Positions 10,746 through 21,810 of a DNA stretch of 64,000 bases are shown piece after piece. Each line of letters begins with the position of its first letter. Within the stretch, counting starts at the first letter, position 1. The notes below the pieces were generated by a model. It saw only the letters and a program-made list of their open reading frames with translations. It did not search any database and had not been told where the DNA came from. This DNA comes from Bactrocera neohumeralis (taxonomy: Eukaryota; Arthropoda; Insecta; Diptera; Tephritidae): positions 1,918,501-1,982,500 of the forward strand of contig NC_065923.1 in the NCBI RefSeq assembly GCF_024586455.1, written 5' to 3'. A program made the translations under genes and the position numbers.

Positions 10746-13350
10746 AGCTTCTTCCAGAAAAAGTGTAGATTACGTAACTTTTCGTAAGTTGATGAAAGAA
10801 TAGCGGAGATTATAGTGAGTTATCATCCGGTAAAAACCATAAAGTGCTTCATAAATAATGCCATAAAATAAGCGACCTCTTCAACCAAGATTTAGACCAC
10901 CTCGCACTTTCTTTCAGTTCTCTTATACTTGATTCTCGCTCTCGTTGAAAGAGCTCTCTAAACTCATTCCATTATAAATTGTTATTATCTAAAATAACCA
11001 AACATTTATTGAAAACAATTTTCTATTATTTTCCTCCACTTTTTTCAAATTCACGGCAAATGTTAATTATTTTCGATAGAAATTAATTTTCGTTAATCTT
11101 GATAATAAAGTTTATACACGTCTACACCCGGACATACAGTATGTGCCTAAATATTTCGAAAAGTCCGGCAAGACAATCTAAGAAACAACAATGAAAATAA
11201 AATATAATAATAGAAACACCAACAATGACCACAGACAAACAAATAACCATTTATTGCATATAAAGGAGTGTAGCAAACACACATAGATGAATACAATACA
11301 TACATAACCTACAAGTTGTCAACTCAGCGCATTTGCGTGTCATTTTGTAGCAGACAACAAGCTGCTTTCTTATCAAACCCACACACTTAGACAATTACAC
11401 CGCAGAACCATACTGAATGCATACAATACAAACATACAAACATGCATACATACAGACAAAGGACATTCAGCAAGCAGACACGTAGCACAATGAAAATGTC
11501 CTCTTTATCAATTCCTATTATTAAATAATGAAAATTGAATAGCTTGAATTCACCTGCTGACTACCGAAAAATAATTTGCTTGCCTTTGTTTGCTGCTCCC
11601 GCACTCGGCGGCCGACAAGTAAATGTACAAATAAGTAATTTTGTGTGGCGACAAAACAAGGTGATGGCAACCATAAGAAGACAAATATCTCGTGCAGCAG
11701 TTAGAACAAATACAATGGAAAGGAGTGCGGGTATTTGTTCTTCGGAGGCTGTTGAAGAAACTAACTAAATGTGCATATAAATGGCTGCTATGGAATCCGT
11801 CATCATCATCATCGCCTTCGCCATCGTTGTCCTTGAGTTGATGCAGAAGTATGTGGGTTTTGCTGGAAAAAATTATTGGAGTAAGGTTTGTGTGTTGGGT
11901 TAAGTCGGGCGACCTTTTTTGTTATTTAGGGTCCAAGCATTCTTCGCTGCTTACCTAACACTGTTCTACAAAGTATTTTTGACAGCGAAAAGGGTATCTG
12001 TGGAAGGCTGTGTAAAGTATCGGTAGATTCCCTTTAAAATATTTTGGTAGAAAGGTTCTTGATAGTGAGAACAATCAATCTCTATCGAAACTGGCTATCG
12101 GGTACATCTTAAATTTATTTCAAAGAACTTTTTGCGACTTAATTGGTATGACGAAATGGTAAAATACAAGAAGTGTGCAAGATAACAATCTCACTCAGAG
12201 ATTGCTTTGATTTTATGATGTCTCGCTCAGAACAAAAGAGATATTGTTCTCTGCGTCTCTTTCAGAGCGAAGCTCAAAAGAATATTACTCGAAAAAACTC
12301 AGTCGAACTCGAAAAAAATATAATCGATCTAATCAAATCTAGCACACCTTGCCATATTTCAAGCACCAACATGCCGACCAAAAAATGCGACGTATCTCAA
12401 CAATACTAAAAGTGGTTGATATTTGGACCATTAAGATATGGGGATCCCGCCACTGAGATTTCTAGATTTTTCAACTAGATCTTTCAATAAGAATTTCTCT
12501 GTTTAACGATAGCTAAGTCAAAGTGTATAGAGGAGAGCTTGGGTGTACAATAAACATTATTTTACAAGTTTCGAGTAGGCGACCTGTTACTATCTATAGG
12601 TAAGAATTTCAGCAACTCTGTTTCTGTAATGGGACTCTTAATAAATGTCATTAAACCCAATTCTAGCATCTCCACATTTTTTTTTTCAATGTATTAAATA
12701 GTGTAGTAAGATAAGGTGAATGGAATAACATTTTTTTCCTCCACATTAACTTAATATATATTTAACCGCAGGCACACACAGGCATACTCCCACACACCCA
12801 TGCAGTTTACATAGTCTTGGCTTGTCAAACAACAAGTTTTTCACTTTGTTAGCATTTTGAATGTGTTTGCTTAGGTTGCGTGTAGTCTTCTCATAGAGTC
12901 TTCCCGCAAACTTGTGCCGCAATAAGAGTGTGTGCTTATGTGCTTTGCAAGTTCACTGCGTGAGTTCACTAAATGCACAATTGTGGTTTTCCTTTGTCGC
13001 TTCCGTTTCCGTTGTGACTTTTTTCTGGTGACCTTGTTCCTAAAGATATTCTCCGCCAAACATGTCTAACAGTTTATTTGGGTAAATATTTAAATGTATT
13101 TGTATGCCATGCGTAAAACAGCACAAATGAGGCACCGCAAGCCACTCTCTACCGCATACACGCACACACTCACATACATACATGCCACTTACAATTTCCA
13201 CCTGTTTTCCAATGCGACCGCCGTTGAGCGCTCCCGGATGTACTATCAGGCCAATGACAAGAACGGGTGACAAACAACAAGTCTCTGCGGGCAGGCAACG
13301 TAAGCGACGGTCTTAAGTTGACAAACATAGGCTAAGTAGGGTTTTAAGCG
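10746..13350. other. unique A+T-rich sequence, no gene seen
   Basis: Several CATA/CACA tracts lie at 11290-11460 and a CATCAT run near 11798. No transposon signature was recognised. Candidate open frames (11535-11768 and 12173-12409 plus; 12871-13273 minus) show no family resemblance. An AG|GTAAGA junction near 12600 has only a weak pyrimidine tract and no exon. Confidence 0.5.
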
Positions 13351-15312
13351 CACATAAATTTACCTAAAGCGACCGCACCACACGCACACACGTGTCGACG
13401 CTAAAAAAAAAAAACAAAATTCCTCGTAAATTTTTCCACAAACTAACCGACAGCCGCGCGCCAGAGAGAGAGCAGAAGCGTGAAAGAGGAGAAAGGCAGA
13501 AAAAATGCCACCATTTAGAGACGCGCCTGAAAACAGGCAACAACAAAAGCTGACATGGCACGGATATGCATACATTTGTGTGTGAGCAGGCTGAAAAGAG
13601 TTTGTGCGCCTGTATTAGTGCTGCGCTGGCTGCCGAGGCGTAGGAAGGAGCACAATAAAAGCCTTTCGACATTTCTTGCCATTATTATACCGGCCCTATT
13701 ATCCAATAGAGCTACTGCCACTATATAAATATATAATAATGAAGTATACGTGCAGGTATATGTATACATATGCCAATATAAGTATGTATATATGTATGTA
13801 TGTGCGCAATAGAGCGACGCACAATGGAGCTACGGCGCTTGAAAGGCTTACCACTGCAGCGGCGGATGCCGAGACAAAATATGAATAATATGCGCACACA
13901 CACATACATACATGCAGGCGCTTGAATTGTTAACAGAAAGACACAGTATAATGAAATGTCCTTGTTGCTGTCAGTCGTGCTGTTGGTTAGCTGCTCGTTT
14001 GCTTGGTTCGTTGCTTTAACTTGATTGCGGCAGCGAATATAGCAACCGACAGAGGCCCATGACAGCCGCTAAGAGAAAGCCTGTCACAAGCCGACACACA
14101 AACATATGCAAACGTATGAATATTTATATAAAATGCATGTACATGTATGTATATGTGAGGTGTGTGAGATGTCGGCTCGTCGAGTTACCAAGGCGCACAC
14201 ACAACCCCATATGCATGCATTTAAGTCCGTCTGTAACTACTGTCGCATACTCAGCATACCTCTTCGTGTGCGTGAAATTTTTCTATGCCGAGCACGCAAC
14301 GTAATTTCGAAACACACAAAGTCACAACGCACTCGCACACACCAATAAACCACCGCCATCACATCTGTTTGTGTTGCATTTGTATGGGCACACACAAAGG
14401 ATATAAAAGAACAACAAACGTGAAATAATAAAACATGAATTTCTCTGATTATTTTCTTGTTTCATTCTTTCAAAACTGACATTCCGGCATTTTATTTTAT
14501 CTTCCTTTATCACATTTCTGCTAATATGTCGTTTTGGCCTTCGCTGGGACCTCGTTTTATGTCTCTTAAACACATACACTTTCGCACAATTGTTTGTGTT
14601 TGTGTGTGCGAGGAATGGCGTAGTTTTCGTTTTTTATTATCTTCTTTGTCAGCGATTGCAATGAATAATTTAAAAATGGCAAAGCAATTTTGATGTACTA
14701 TATGTGCACACTTGATTGTGAGCAGGTTCTAGACCGCACATGCGATTATATACTTGTATTATTGCTGAACTTGAAAATATTGGTTATGTAATCACTGTGT
14801 TTCCTTTCGCTTAAGACAATATTTTTCTTTTCGAGATCTAGACAATATTTGTAATTTTCACAGATTCTGGCAGCTTTTTGATTCCTCCTTTGAAAGCTTG
14901 ACATTAAATATATAAATGCGGGGACAGTTATATAGACCACATATTTAATTAAACTATTTTTTCTTTTATTGAGGCTTATTCAGTCGACACATCAAAATAG
15001 GAAAAAATTCGAGAAGTCATGTTCTCTAGCCCTGACCACAAGCTGTACTCTAATAGATTCATATCTGTACCTCCAAACGACTAATCATCTACAGTTCTGA
15101 ATATTGCTGTTAAGCTGGGTGACTTTGACCTTGTGCACTGGAGCTGAATCTTGCTGGGAGAACCAATACTCTCATTCAAAGAGAGACTAACTGCTTTACC
15201 ACGTCTTCCGGTACACTTTTGTCCAGTTTTATCCCCTTTTTCCACACCAGTGAAGAGGTGAAATGCTTTATACATAATTATGTGTATATACTAATACATA
15301 TGTATATGTATG
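13351..15312. other. microsatellite-rich unique sequence
   Basis: The stretch includes a poly-A run (13400-13415) and CATA/TATG and CA tracts (13759-13805, 13896-13915, 14110-14160, 14330-14395). The many overlapping open frames of 60-100 codons on both strands at 13360-13909 and 14059-14348 come from these repeats (runs of Tyr-Ile-His or Cys-Val) and are not evidence of genes. Confidence 0.55.
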
Positions 15313-15755
15313 TAATAGTTTTGTTCACCTAAAACTTATCGAGATAGATATGAAATTATATGGTATATGCATATATATATATATGATGAGGATGGCGAGA
15401 AAAGTTGAAATCCGTCTGTCTGTCCGATCTTCCGTCCGTCCGTCCATCCGTCCGTTCAAGGTATAACTTTAGTAAAAATTGAGATATATTCATAAAACTT
15501 GGTATGTGGGTTCCTTAGTATAAAACCAATTACGAGGGGCGACAATCGGACCACTGATACGCCCACAAATCGCCATTAACCGTAGACTTTTAAAGTGTCA
15601 TAACTAAGCACTAAATTAAGATATAACGTAATTCAGCACAGGGGACCACAGTAGCAATGGGCATCTGTGGACCAAAAATTTTTAAAATGTGGGCGTGGCA
15701 CGCTCTCCTCTCTTGTAACTCTTCTTGTTATCACATGTCTGTTCAATAAATTTTT
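15313..15755 (+). mobile_element. mini-me/DINE-like element, copy 1 (right-truncated)
   Basis: The copy starts tagttttgttcacctaaaac, carries a (TA)n run at 15367-15384, then the core gaaaagttgaaatccg and a GTCY tetranucleotide tract (15412-15455), then conserved words such as taaaaattgagatat, gtgtcataactaagc and tgggcgtggc. Mini-me elements of Diptera have just this (TA)n-core-(GTCY)n layout and belong with the DINE-1/Helentron group (established knowledge). It stops abruptly before copy 2 begins. Confidence 0.85.
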
Positions 15756-15756
15756 T

Positions 15757-16777
15757 CATTATACTCTCGCAACAAAGTTGCTAAGGAGAGTATTATAGTT
15801 TTGTTCACGTAACGGATGTTTGTAAGTCCTAAAACTAAAAGCGTCAGATATAGGGTTATATATACAAAGTGATCAGGGTGACGAGTAGAGTTGAAATCCG
15901 GATGTCTGTCTGTCCGTCCGTCCGTCCGTGCAAGCTGTAACTTGAGTAAAAATTGAGATATTATGATGAAACTTGGCTCCATAAGAAGGTTAAGTTTGAT
16001 GATGGCAAGATCGGCCCACTGCCACGCCCTGAAAATGGCGAAAACCGAAAACTTATAAAGTGTCATAACTAAGCCATAAATAAAGATATTAAAGTGAAAT
16101 TTGGCACAAAGGATCGTATTAGGGAGGGGCATATTTGGACGTAATTTTTTTGGAAAAGTGGGCGTGGCCCCGCCCCTTTTAAGTTTTTTGTACATATCTC
16201 GGAAACTACTATAGCTATGTCAACCAAACTCTATAGGCTCGTTTCCTTCAGGTATTTCCATATACAGTTCAAAAATGGAAGAAATCGGATAATAACCACG
16301 CCCACCTCCCATAAAAAGGTTGTTTGAAAATCACTAAAAGTGCGTTAACCGACTAACAAAAAACGTCAGAAACACTAAATTTTACTGAAGAAATGGCAGA
16401 AGGAAGCTGCACCCAGGTTTTTTTTTTAAGTGAAAATGGGCATTGGCGTCGGCCACTTATGTACCAAAAACTATATCTCAGGTACTACTATACCGATTTC
16501 AATGAAATTCGGTATATGATATTTTCTTAACACCCTGATGACATGTACGAAATACGAAATATAAAATCGGTTCACAACCACGCCTTCTTCCAATATAACG
16601 CTATTTTGAATTCCATCTGATGCCTTCTCTGTATAATATATACATTAGGAACCAATGATGATAGCGGAATAAAACTTTACACAAATACTGTATTTGAAAA
16701 ATATGTAAATGACGGATAATGAAATCTCGATTATCACTTTATCATGACACCCGAACTTAGCCCTTCCTTACTTGTTT
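15757..16777 (+). mobile_element. mini-me/DINE-like element, copy 2 (near full length, about 1 kb)
   Basis: The left end has a hairpin: atactctc, inner arms gcaac/gttgc, then gagagtat (15761-15793). Then come ttttgttcacgtaacgg, a short TA run, agttgaaatccgg, a GTCY tract (15902-15930), repeated tgggcgtgg words, and a right end cacccgaacttagcccttcc followed by ttacttgttt. The same right-end words recur at 52235-52275. The 150-codon minus-strand open frame (15743-16195) lies antisense within this repeat and is not a gene. Confidence 0.88.
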
Positions 16778-16869
16778 GAAAGAAATAATTTATTTAAGCA
16801 TAATGGTGAACCTCAGTAGCAATGATTTCTGCAAACGACAAGGAGTGTGGTTAAGTAATCGAAATTACA

Positions 16870-17065
16870 TTAATTTTGCCACGAAGTTTCAAACGCTCAG
16901 AATGAAAGGTGACAAGCTGAGTTGATTTAGTCAGGCCCATCTCTCCATCTGTCTGTATATATGAGAACTTGTCCCTAAGTTTTTGATATCGACCTGATAT
17001 CTCACGTTCTTTTCTCCCCAAAACGCTGGTTATTTGAAGGAACGGCAAATATCGGACTGACAGAG
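16870..17065 (+). repeat. T-family interspersed repeat, copy B
   Basis: Shared words with the 56676 copy, in order: tttgccacgaagtttc, gctgagttgatttagtcagg, catctgtctgtatatatg, agaacttgtccctaagtttt and caaatatcggactgac. The 3' half and both terminal hairpins are missing. Confidence 0.75.
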
Positions 17066-18790
17066 CTCGTACCGAAACCTTTTTGTTTTGTGAACAGAGG
17101 TATTTACATTATATTTTAGTAAAGCAAGTACATAGTACAGGGCTACTCTTACTGTTTTGGAAGTCATTACTCCGAATCTTAAAATTTTACTTTCATTTTA
17201 ATATGGAATCATATTAATCTTTTGATACCCTTAATATAATTATGATAGTCAATTTGAGAAAAACAGAAATTACGAAAGTAAATAAATTTCATGATGAATT
17301 AAAATAAAATCTTTTTACTCATTACCATTGAAATGGATTTATCTTTGCTTAAACATCTTTAAAATTAATACAGGCAAATGAAAATTTACCAGGAAAAAAT
17401 CACTCATATAAAATAAATATCACTCAATTCTCAATGTGAGCACACCAACGTTGCACATACACATAGTCGCGCATTCGCATCGATGCCAATTGCTGACAAA
17501 CACAATTGTTACCAACGTCAAACGTCAATTAATTGATGCCAGCGGCACCAAACCACAAGTCACGTTATGCTGTGGCGCTCGTCGAGCCACAAGACGCAGC
17601 CAAGAGGAACCGAAAGTCAACCAGGAAGCGAAGAAAGTGTGTAGGCGGCTGAAAAACGTTATAGAAACCAGAAAAAACGTGAAAAACTTGAGCAAAGTGA
17701 CACTGGAAAATCTGTCAGCTGTAAAGAGATTGTCGGCGCTTGTACCACACATATACATATGCATGTATTGCTGTGTGTGTGCGTGAGTTTTCGTGCAAAG
17801 TCTACCGACGATAAGATAAACGATAGGCAATTTAAGCCTATTGGCAGGTGCTTGACTGAATTCAAAATGCAAGCGAGATGAAATCAAACAAGCGGAGCAA
17901 CGCAGAACGTCAACCAGCCACCAGCCACCAGCCCCTGCCAGCTCCATCTGCTGTCGGTGTGACGTTGGCATACCAAAATTGAAATGTTATGATTTGCACT
18001 TTGCACGCCAATTTTGAAAATTGCTCGCATCGGCATGAAGGCTCACAAAGCTCGTGAAACCCTTGCATGCTCTTACACTTGCGCAACGGTTTTTGCTTCG
18101 TTTGCGAAACAGCTGAGCGTTTGAGCTTACAGCGGATTTAAATTGAGGATTTTTAATGTAATGCATGCTGTCGTTGACTGTGCGGCTTCGAGCTCTCGAT
18201 GACATAACTGCTGTAAGGAGACTCGCAAGAACACGCATACACATACATAAATATATTTATTTCGTTTGTCGATGCTTGATTTTTATGCAAATGCCTTCGA
18301 CGTTTGTATGCTGCTGACTTTTCGTGTTAGTGCTTCGGCGCTAAGTCGGCTATTGCATAACTAGCTGTGAGATTGTTAAGCTGTGCTTCGATGATATAAG
18401 TATTCACAAACCTAATAAGTTTAATACCAGCGTGTCTTTGACAGCAAGAAGAGAAGATTTTCAAAAATAATTATTGCGTTTTCAAAATGTTGAGATTGAG
18501 ACTTAGCTGTTCGGGATGCGCAATACCGAAACCAACACAAAAATCTTTCACGTAATTCTTTTTCCGATCCGAAATTTTTGACATCCTAACTGACAAATTT
18601 TTTGTATTAACCTTTTTTGGACGAAGTAGCTCTATAGTGATAATTATAATTATTTTTTTCATGTGATATTTACCTGCAGAAAGGATTGATCAACCTTCTT
18701 AAATTTAGTTAACAAAAATTATAGGTTATGCAAAATCTTCAAAAGGTTAAATGCTTAAAAAGTATTGAAGTGCAAAAATATTTTAAGAGT
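17066..18790. other. unique sequence, includes a purine-rich island
   Basis: Between 17430 and 18330 the base composition is balanced and non-repetitive. An open frame of 116 codons (17436-17786, plus) overlaps one of 148 codons (17525-17971, minus). Neither resembles a known family, and the plus frame ends in a GT microsatellite. The sequence style (runs such as gaaaaaacgtgaaaaacttg) is like insect untranslated exons, but nothing fixes a transcript. A possible minus-strand AG|GT junction lies at 18673/18674. Confidence 0.45.
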
Positions 18791-18799
18791 GGTTGCCAC

Positions 18800-19245
18800 T
18801 TTTAGGGCCAGGAATACAAAACTTCGTCGTGCGTCGCAGGAGCTTTTCACTGGAGTATCATCCTCCATGCGAACGACATAACCTAACCAGCGCGTTCGTT
18901 GGATATGTATGAGCTTAGCTACATACATATATCCATGTCGCCGAGAACTCGTACAGTTCGTGGTTCCATCTATGTCGATATTCATAGTTCACGCGAACGG
19001 CTCCAAAGAACTTGTGGAGAACACTCTCTAGAATGTTCTAAGTGCTTTTTCCTTTCCTTCACCATCGTCCATGTTTTTGCGCCGCATAATAGTACGGGAA
19101 TGATGAGAGATTTACAGAGTCTGATTTTGTTCGCCGAAAGAGGAATATGTTTCTCAATTACCTACCGATTCCAAACACGTTTGGCAAGTATTATTCGACG
19201 CTTGATCTTCAGACATACATACATACATATATTATTGGTGAAGAT
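18800..19245 (-). mobile_element. RTE-like LINE C-terminal fragment, second family
   Basis: Minus-strand readings in two or three frames give IKRRIILAKRVWNR, LCKSLIIPVLLCGAKTWTM, HGTTNCTSS, then AKLIHIQRTRWLGYVVRMED. These match the post-RT region of RTE-type LINEs (KSLIIPVLLYGAEAWT...RLRWLGHVVRM). The wording differs enough from the 57300-57590 copy that a distinct subfamily is likely. Frameshifts and stops make it dead, and no catalytic region is present. Confidence 0.85.
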
Positions 19246-21610
19246 TATGCTGTCAGCTATAAATATGAAAAAGTTTAAGGTAGAAATAAAGAAATACAAG
19301 TCTGGTCGAAAGTGATTCAGCATTGAATTTCAATGTTGACCTTGTTCATTCAATAAGTTTTAGCTGCTGTAGCGAAGACACTGTCATCTGTCTAAAAATG
19401 GAAAGTTTCTCCTTCGCGGTGCTTGCTCCTTTTTCATCAGCGCTGAAATATTTAAAACAGCGTCAAAAGTATCTACATCTTTGATTTAAATTCTATATTT
19501 TTTACTTTACTGAATACTTTCGAACTGCCTATTTACAACATTTTAAAAATGTTAAATTTTTATTTTTCATGCCCATCTTGTCGTAACTGCTAACTGTTCT
19601 TGCATTGTAATCTTAACAAACAAAATCACAACATAACAAATTTGAAATGAGAGACAAGATTTCCGGTACTTCAGTCAAGGATTTTCGCAAGCTCATAGTT
19701 AAAATATATGTCTATTAGGGTGGTTCTCAAGTTTAAGGAACTGATTTTTTTTGAAAATTTTTTAAATTTATTAGTTTACTTTTTATCTAACCATAGTGTT
19801 CGTGTGGAAAATTATTGAAATATATCTTGTTTTTTTGACATTACACTAGCATTTCTCAAAACTTTACGAACTGCTTTCTTTGATCAATTTTATCTCTCTG
19901 TGGAAACTTTGTGATTTGTGTTTCGAAAATTTTGTATAAACTCTCTAGTAAACATACATTTTTAACAGAGAGAATCATTGACAATCTCAGATTTTGGATA
20001 TATTTGAGGATAATTTAATTTGACGGTTGTAAGACGATATTGATTAAACTCACCTAAAATTGTATTCACTGGAGGCAACTAATTCTCACCTCTTTTGACT
20101 TTCGACAGGTATTCAGCTTAAGAAATGTCATAGCTGAATGCGGCGCTGAATGGCAAAGCTGCTAGCTATTTTAGAATGATGTTGGGTTATAAGTTATAAG
20201 TTTGCAGAGGCAAATACTGCAACTATATACAGGGTTTTCATCTCCTCTGGTTTTCAGCAAATATTCAGCTTAAGAAAATGATAGCTGAATGACAAAGGTT
20301 CTGAAACATTAGAATGTGGTTGAAATCTTAGTTACTTTCGCTTTAAAAATGTACTGAAAGCCCTGAATAGAGTTCTTTCCTAATTTAAGAAGAACCCTAA
20401 TACAATTTCTTTCATTTTTCACTTTCCACTAAGTATGTGTTTTATTTACCGAACACATGCACACACACTCACACATGTGTATACAGCGAAAACGATACGC
20501 TCCTTGCGAAATGTGAAATGGTTTTTAAAATTTTACGCGTTTGCTTTTATTATTCGCCTGACGTGAGTACGAAAGTCTCGTCTTCTGGTTGTTGTTTTCT
20601 TGGGTTATAATTAAGTACGTCTTACGCAGTACACGCAAACACTTACAGGCACATACGCGCATCCGTTGAAACTTCCGTTTGGAAATGAAAACCGCAAACA
20701 GAATCCTCGTGATGATAAAGCAAAATAAATAAATAAATATGTGCTCTTATGGCTGTATGTACTATATGTACTGTTAAACATACATACATGTATCCGTGTA
20801 TGACAAGCAATTTCAATTCATGTCACAATTTTTTCAATAATATTGGTAAATGCTTTTAAAGTAAATTATAATTATTTGACAAAATTCCCCTCACACTTTA
20901 AAAATTTGTTTTCTCTTTAAATAAATACATACATATATACCCATATTGACAAAAATTTAATTCGGTTTTTATTTAAAATAAATATTCTTTATTCCAAAAA
21001 ACGAATTTGCGTATCTTAATTTAATGTGGTCCATAAGCGCCCCTCCGGCCATACAGTTTTATAATTGCTTTAACAACAGGTCGCTCTCGCAACCATACTT
21101 TCTGCAATCTTCTTTGCCACCAACATTTTTCATTTGGTTGCATCATAACGGTTACCCACACAGCTTATACACCATTTCACTAAATGCTGTTATTATTCTG
21201 TCTGCAACATGCACCCATATTTTTCCCAAATTTTATACGCCGCGCTGCTGAGCTGTGCCCATTGCTGCCGCACAATTATTGCTACGTTTCACTTGAATTT
21301 TTCATATTTAAATGTTCTTCGCGCCCCTCTTGCATTCCGTATGTGTAAATCAGTGTCGTGCTACATATTTGTGTGAGTGTGTCTGTTGATATATGGTGCG
21401 ATTTTTATGTCCTGTTGACTCATATTTTGGCTCCTTCGGCGGCTGCTGGAATTGAATTAAATGTAGCAAAAAGGAAATGTGAGAAACAAAATGTAATAAG
21501 ACGGTGAAGTGAAGGTCTTAAATGTGTGCGACGGATGGGAGAGTTTGAGTGCCGTTATTTAAATTTGTGGCACAGTCTTTTCAGTGATCGCATTTTTTGT
21601 GGTTGCCCCA
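19246..21610. other. unique A+T-rich sequence with a duplicated hairpin
   Basis: No gene or recognised transposon. The notable object is a degenerate direct duplication around 20088-20330 (separate entry). TAAA and CATA tracts occur near 20724 and 20782. The open frame at 21024-21251 is family-less. Confidence 0.5.
20111..20290. repeat. duplicated 8-bp-stem hairpin
   Basis: The hairpin attcagct...agctgaat occurs twice, at 20111-20139 (13-nt loop) and 20263-20290 (12-nt loop). The loops share taagaaa and the surrounding words are related (cctcttttgactttcgacag versus tcctctggttttcagc upstream). The two units are 152 bases apart and about 100 bases each. The stems are perfect in both copies while the flanks have drifted. 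Confidence 0.7.
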
Positions 21611-21639
21611 GTTGGAATTTGTTGGAGATATTTACATAT

Positions 21640-21810
21640 GTATACTCCCGATGGAGTATACAAAGTTTGCCATGAAGTCTGCAACACACCGATGGAAACT
21701 TCGGAGACAATGAACAATACGTATATACATGATCAGCATGATCTGTTCATTTGTTGGAACCACCGATACCGGACCACTACAGCATGTCGCTGCTTTTATG
21801 TTTGATGAGG
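21640..21810 (+). repeat. T-family interspersed repeat, copy C
   Basis: It contains ggagtatacaaagtttgcca, aagtctgcaacacaccgatg, atgatcagcatgatctg, tcatttgttggaaccacc and gataccggaccactacag, aligned in order with the 56676 copy. The central GTCTGTCTG block and the 3' half are deleted. Confidence 0.75.

Noticed and set aside
12580..12610. Second AG|GTAAGA junction
   Set aside because: The upstream tract (cctgttactatctatag) is weak and not pyrimidine-rich enough.
13360..13909. Cluster of overlapping 60-100 codon frames on both strands
   Set aside because: They are produced by poly-A, CA and CATA/TATG tracts and encode low-complexity residues.
15743..16195. 150-codon minus-strand frame
   Set aside because: It lies antisense within a mini-me/DINE-like repeat; its Asp-Gly-Arg-Thr-Asp-Arg run is the complement of the GTCY tract.
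16240..16265. tttccttcag|gtattt junction
   Set aside because: It is inside the mini-me-like repeat and present as part of the element, so not a locus-specific splice signal.
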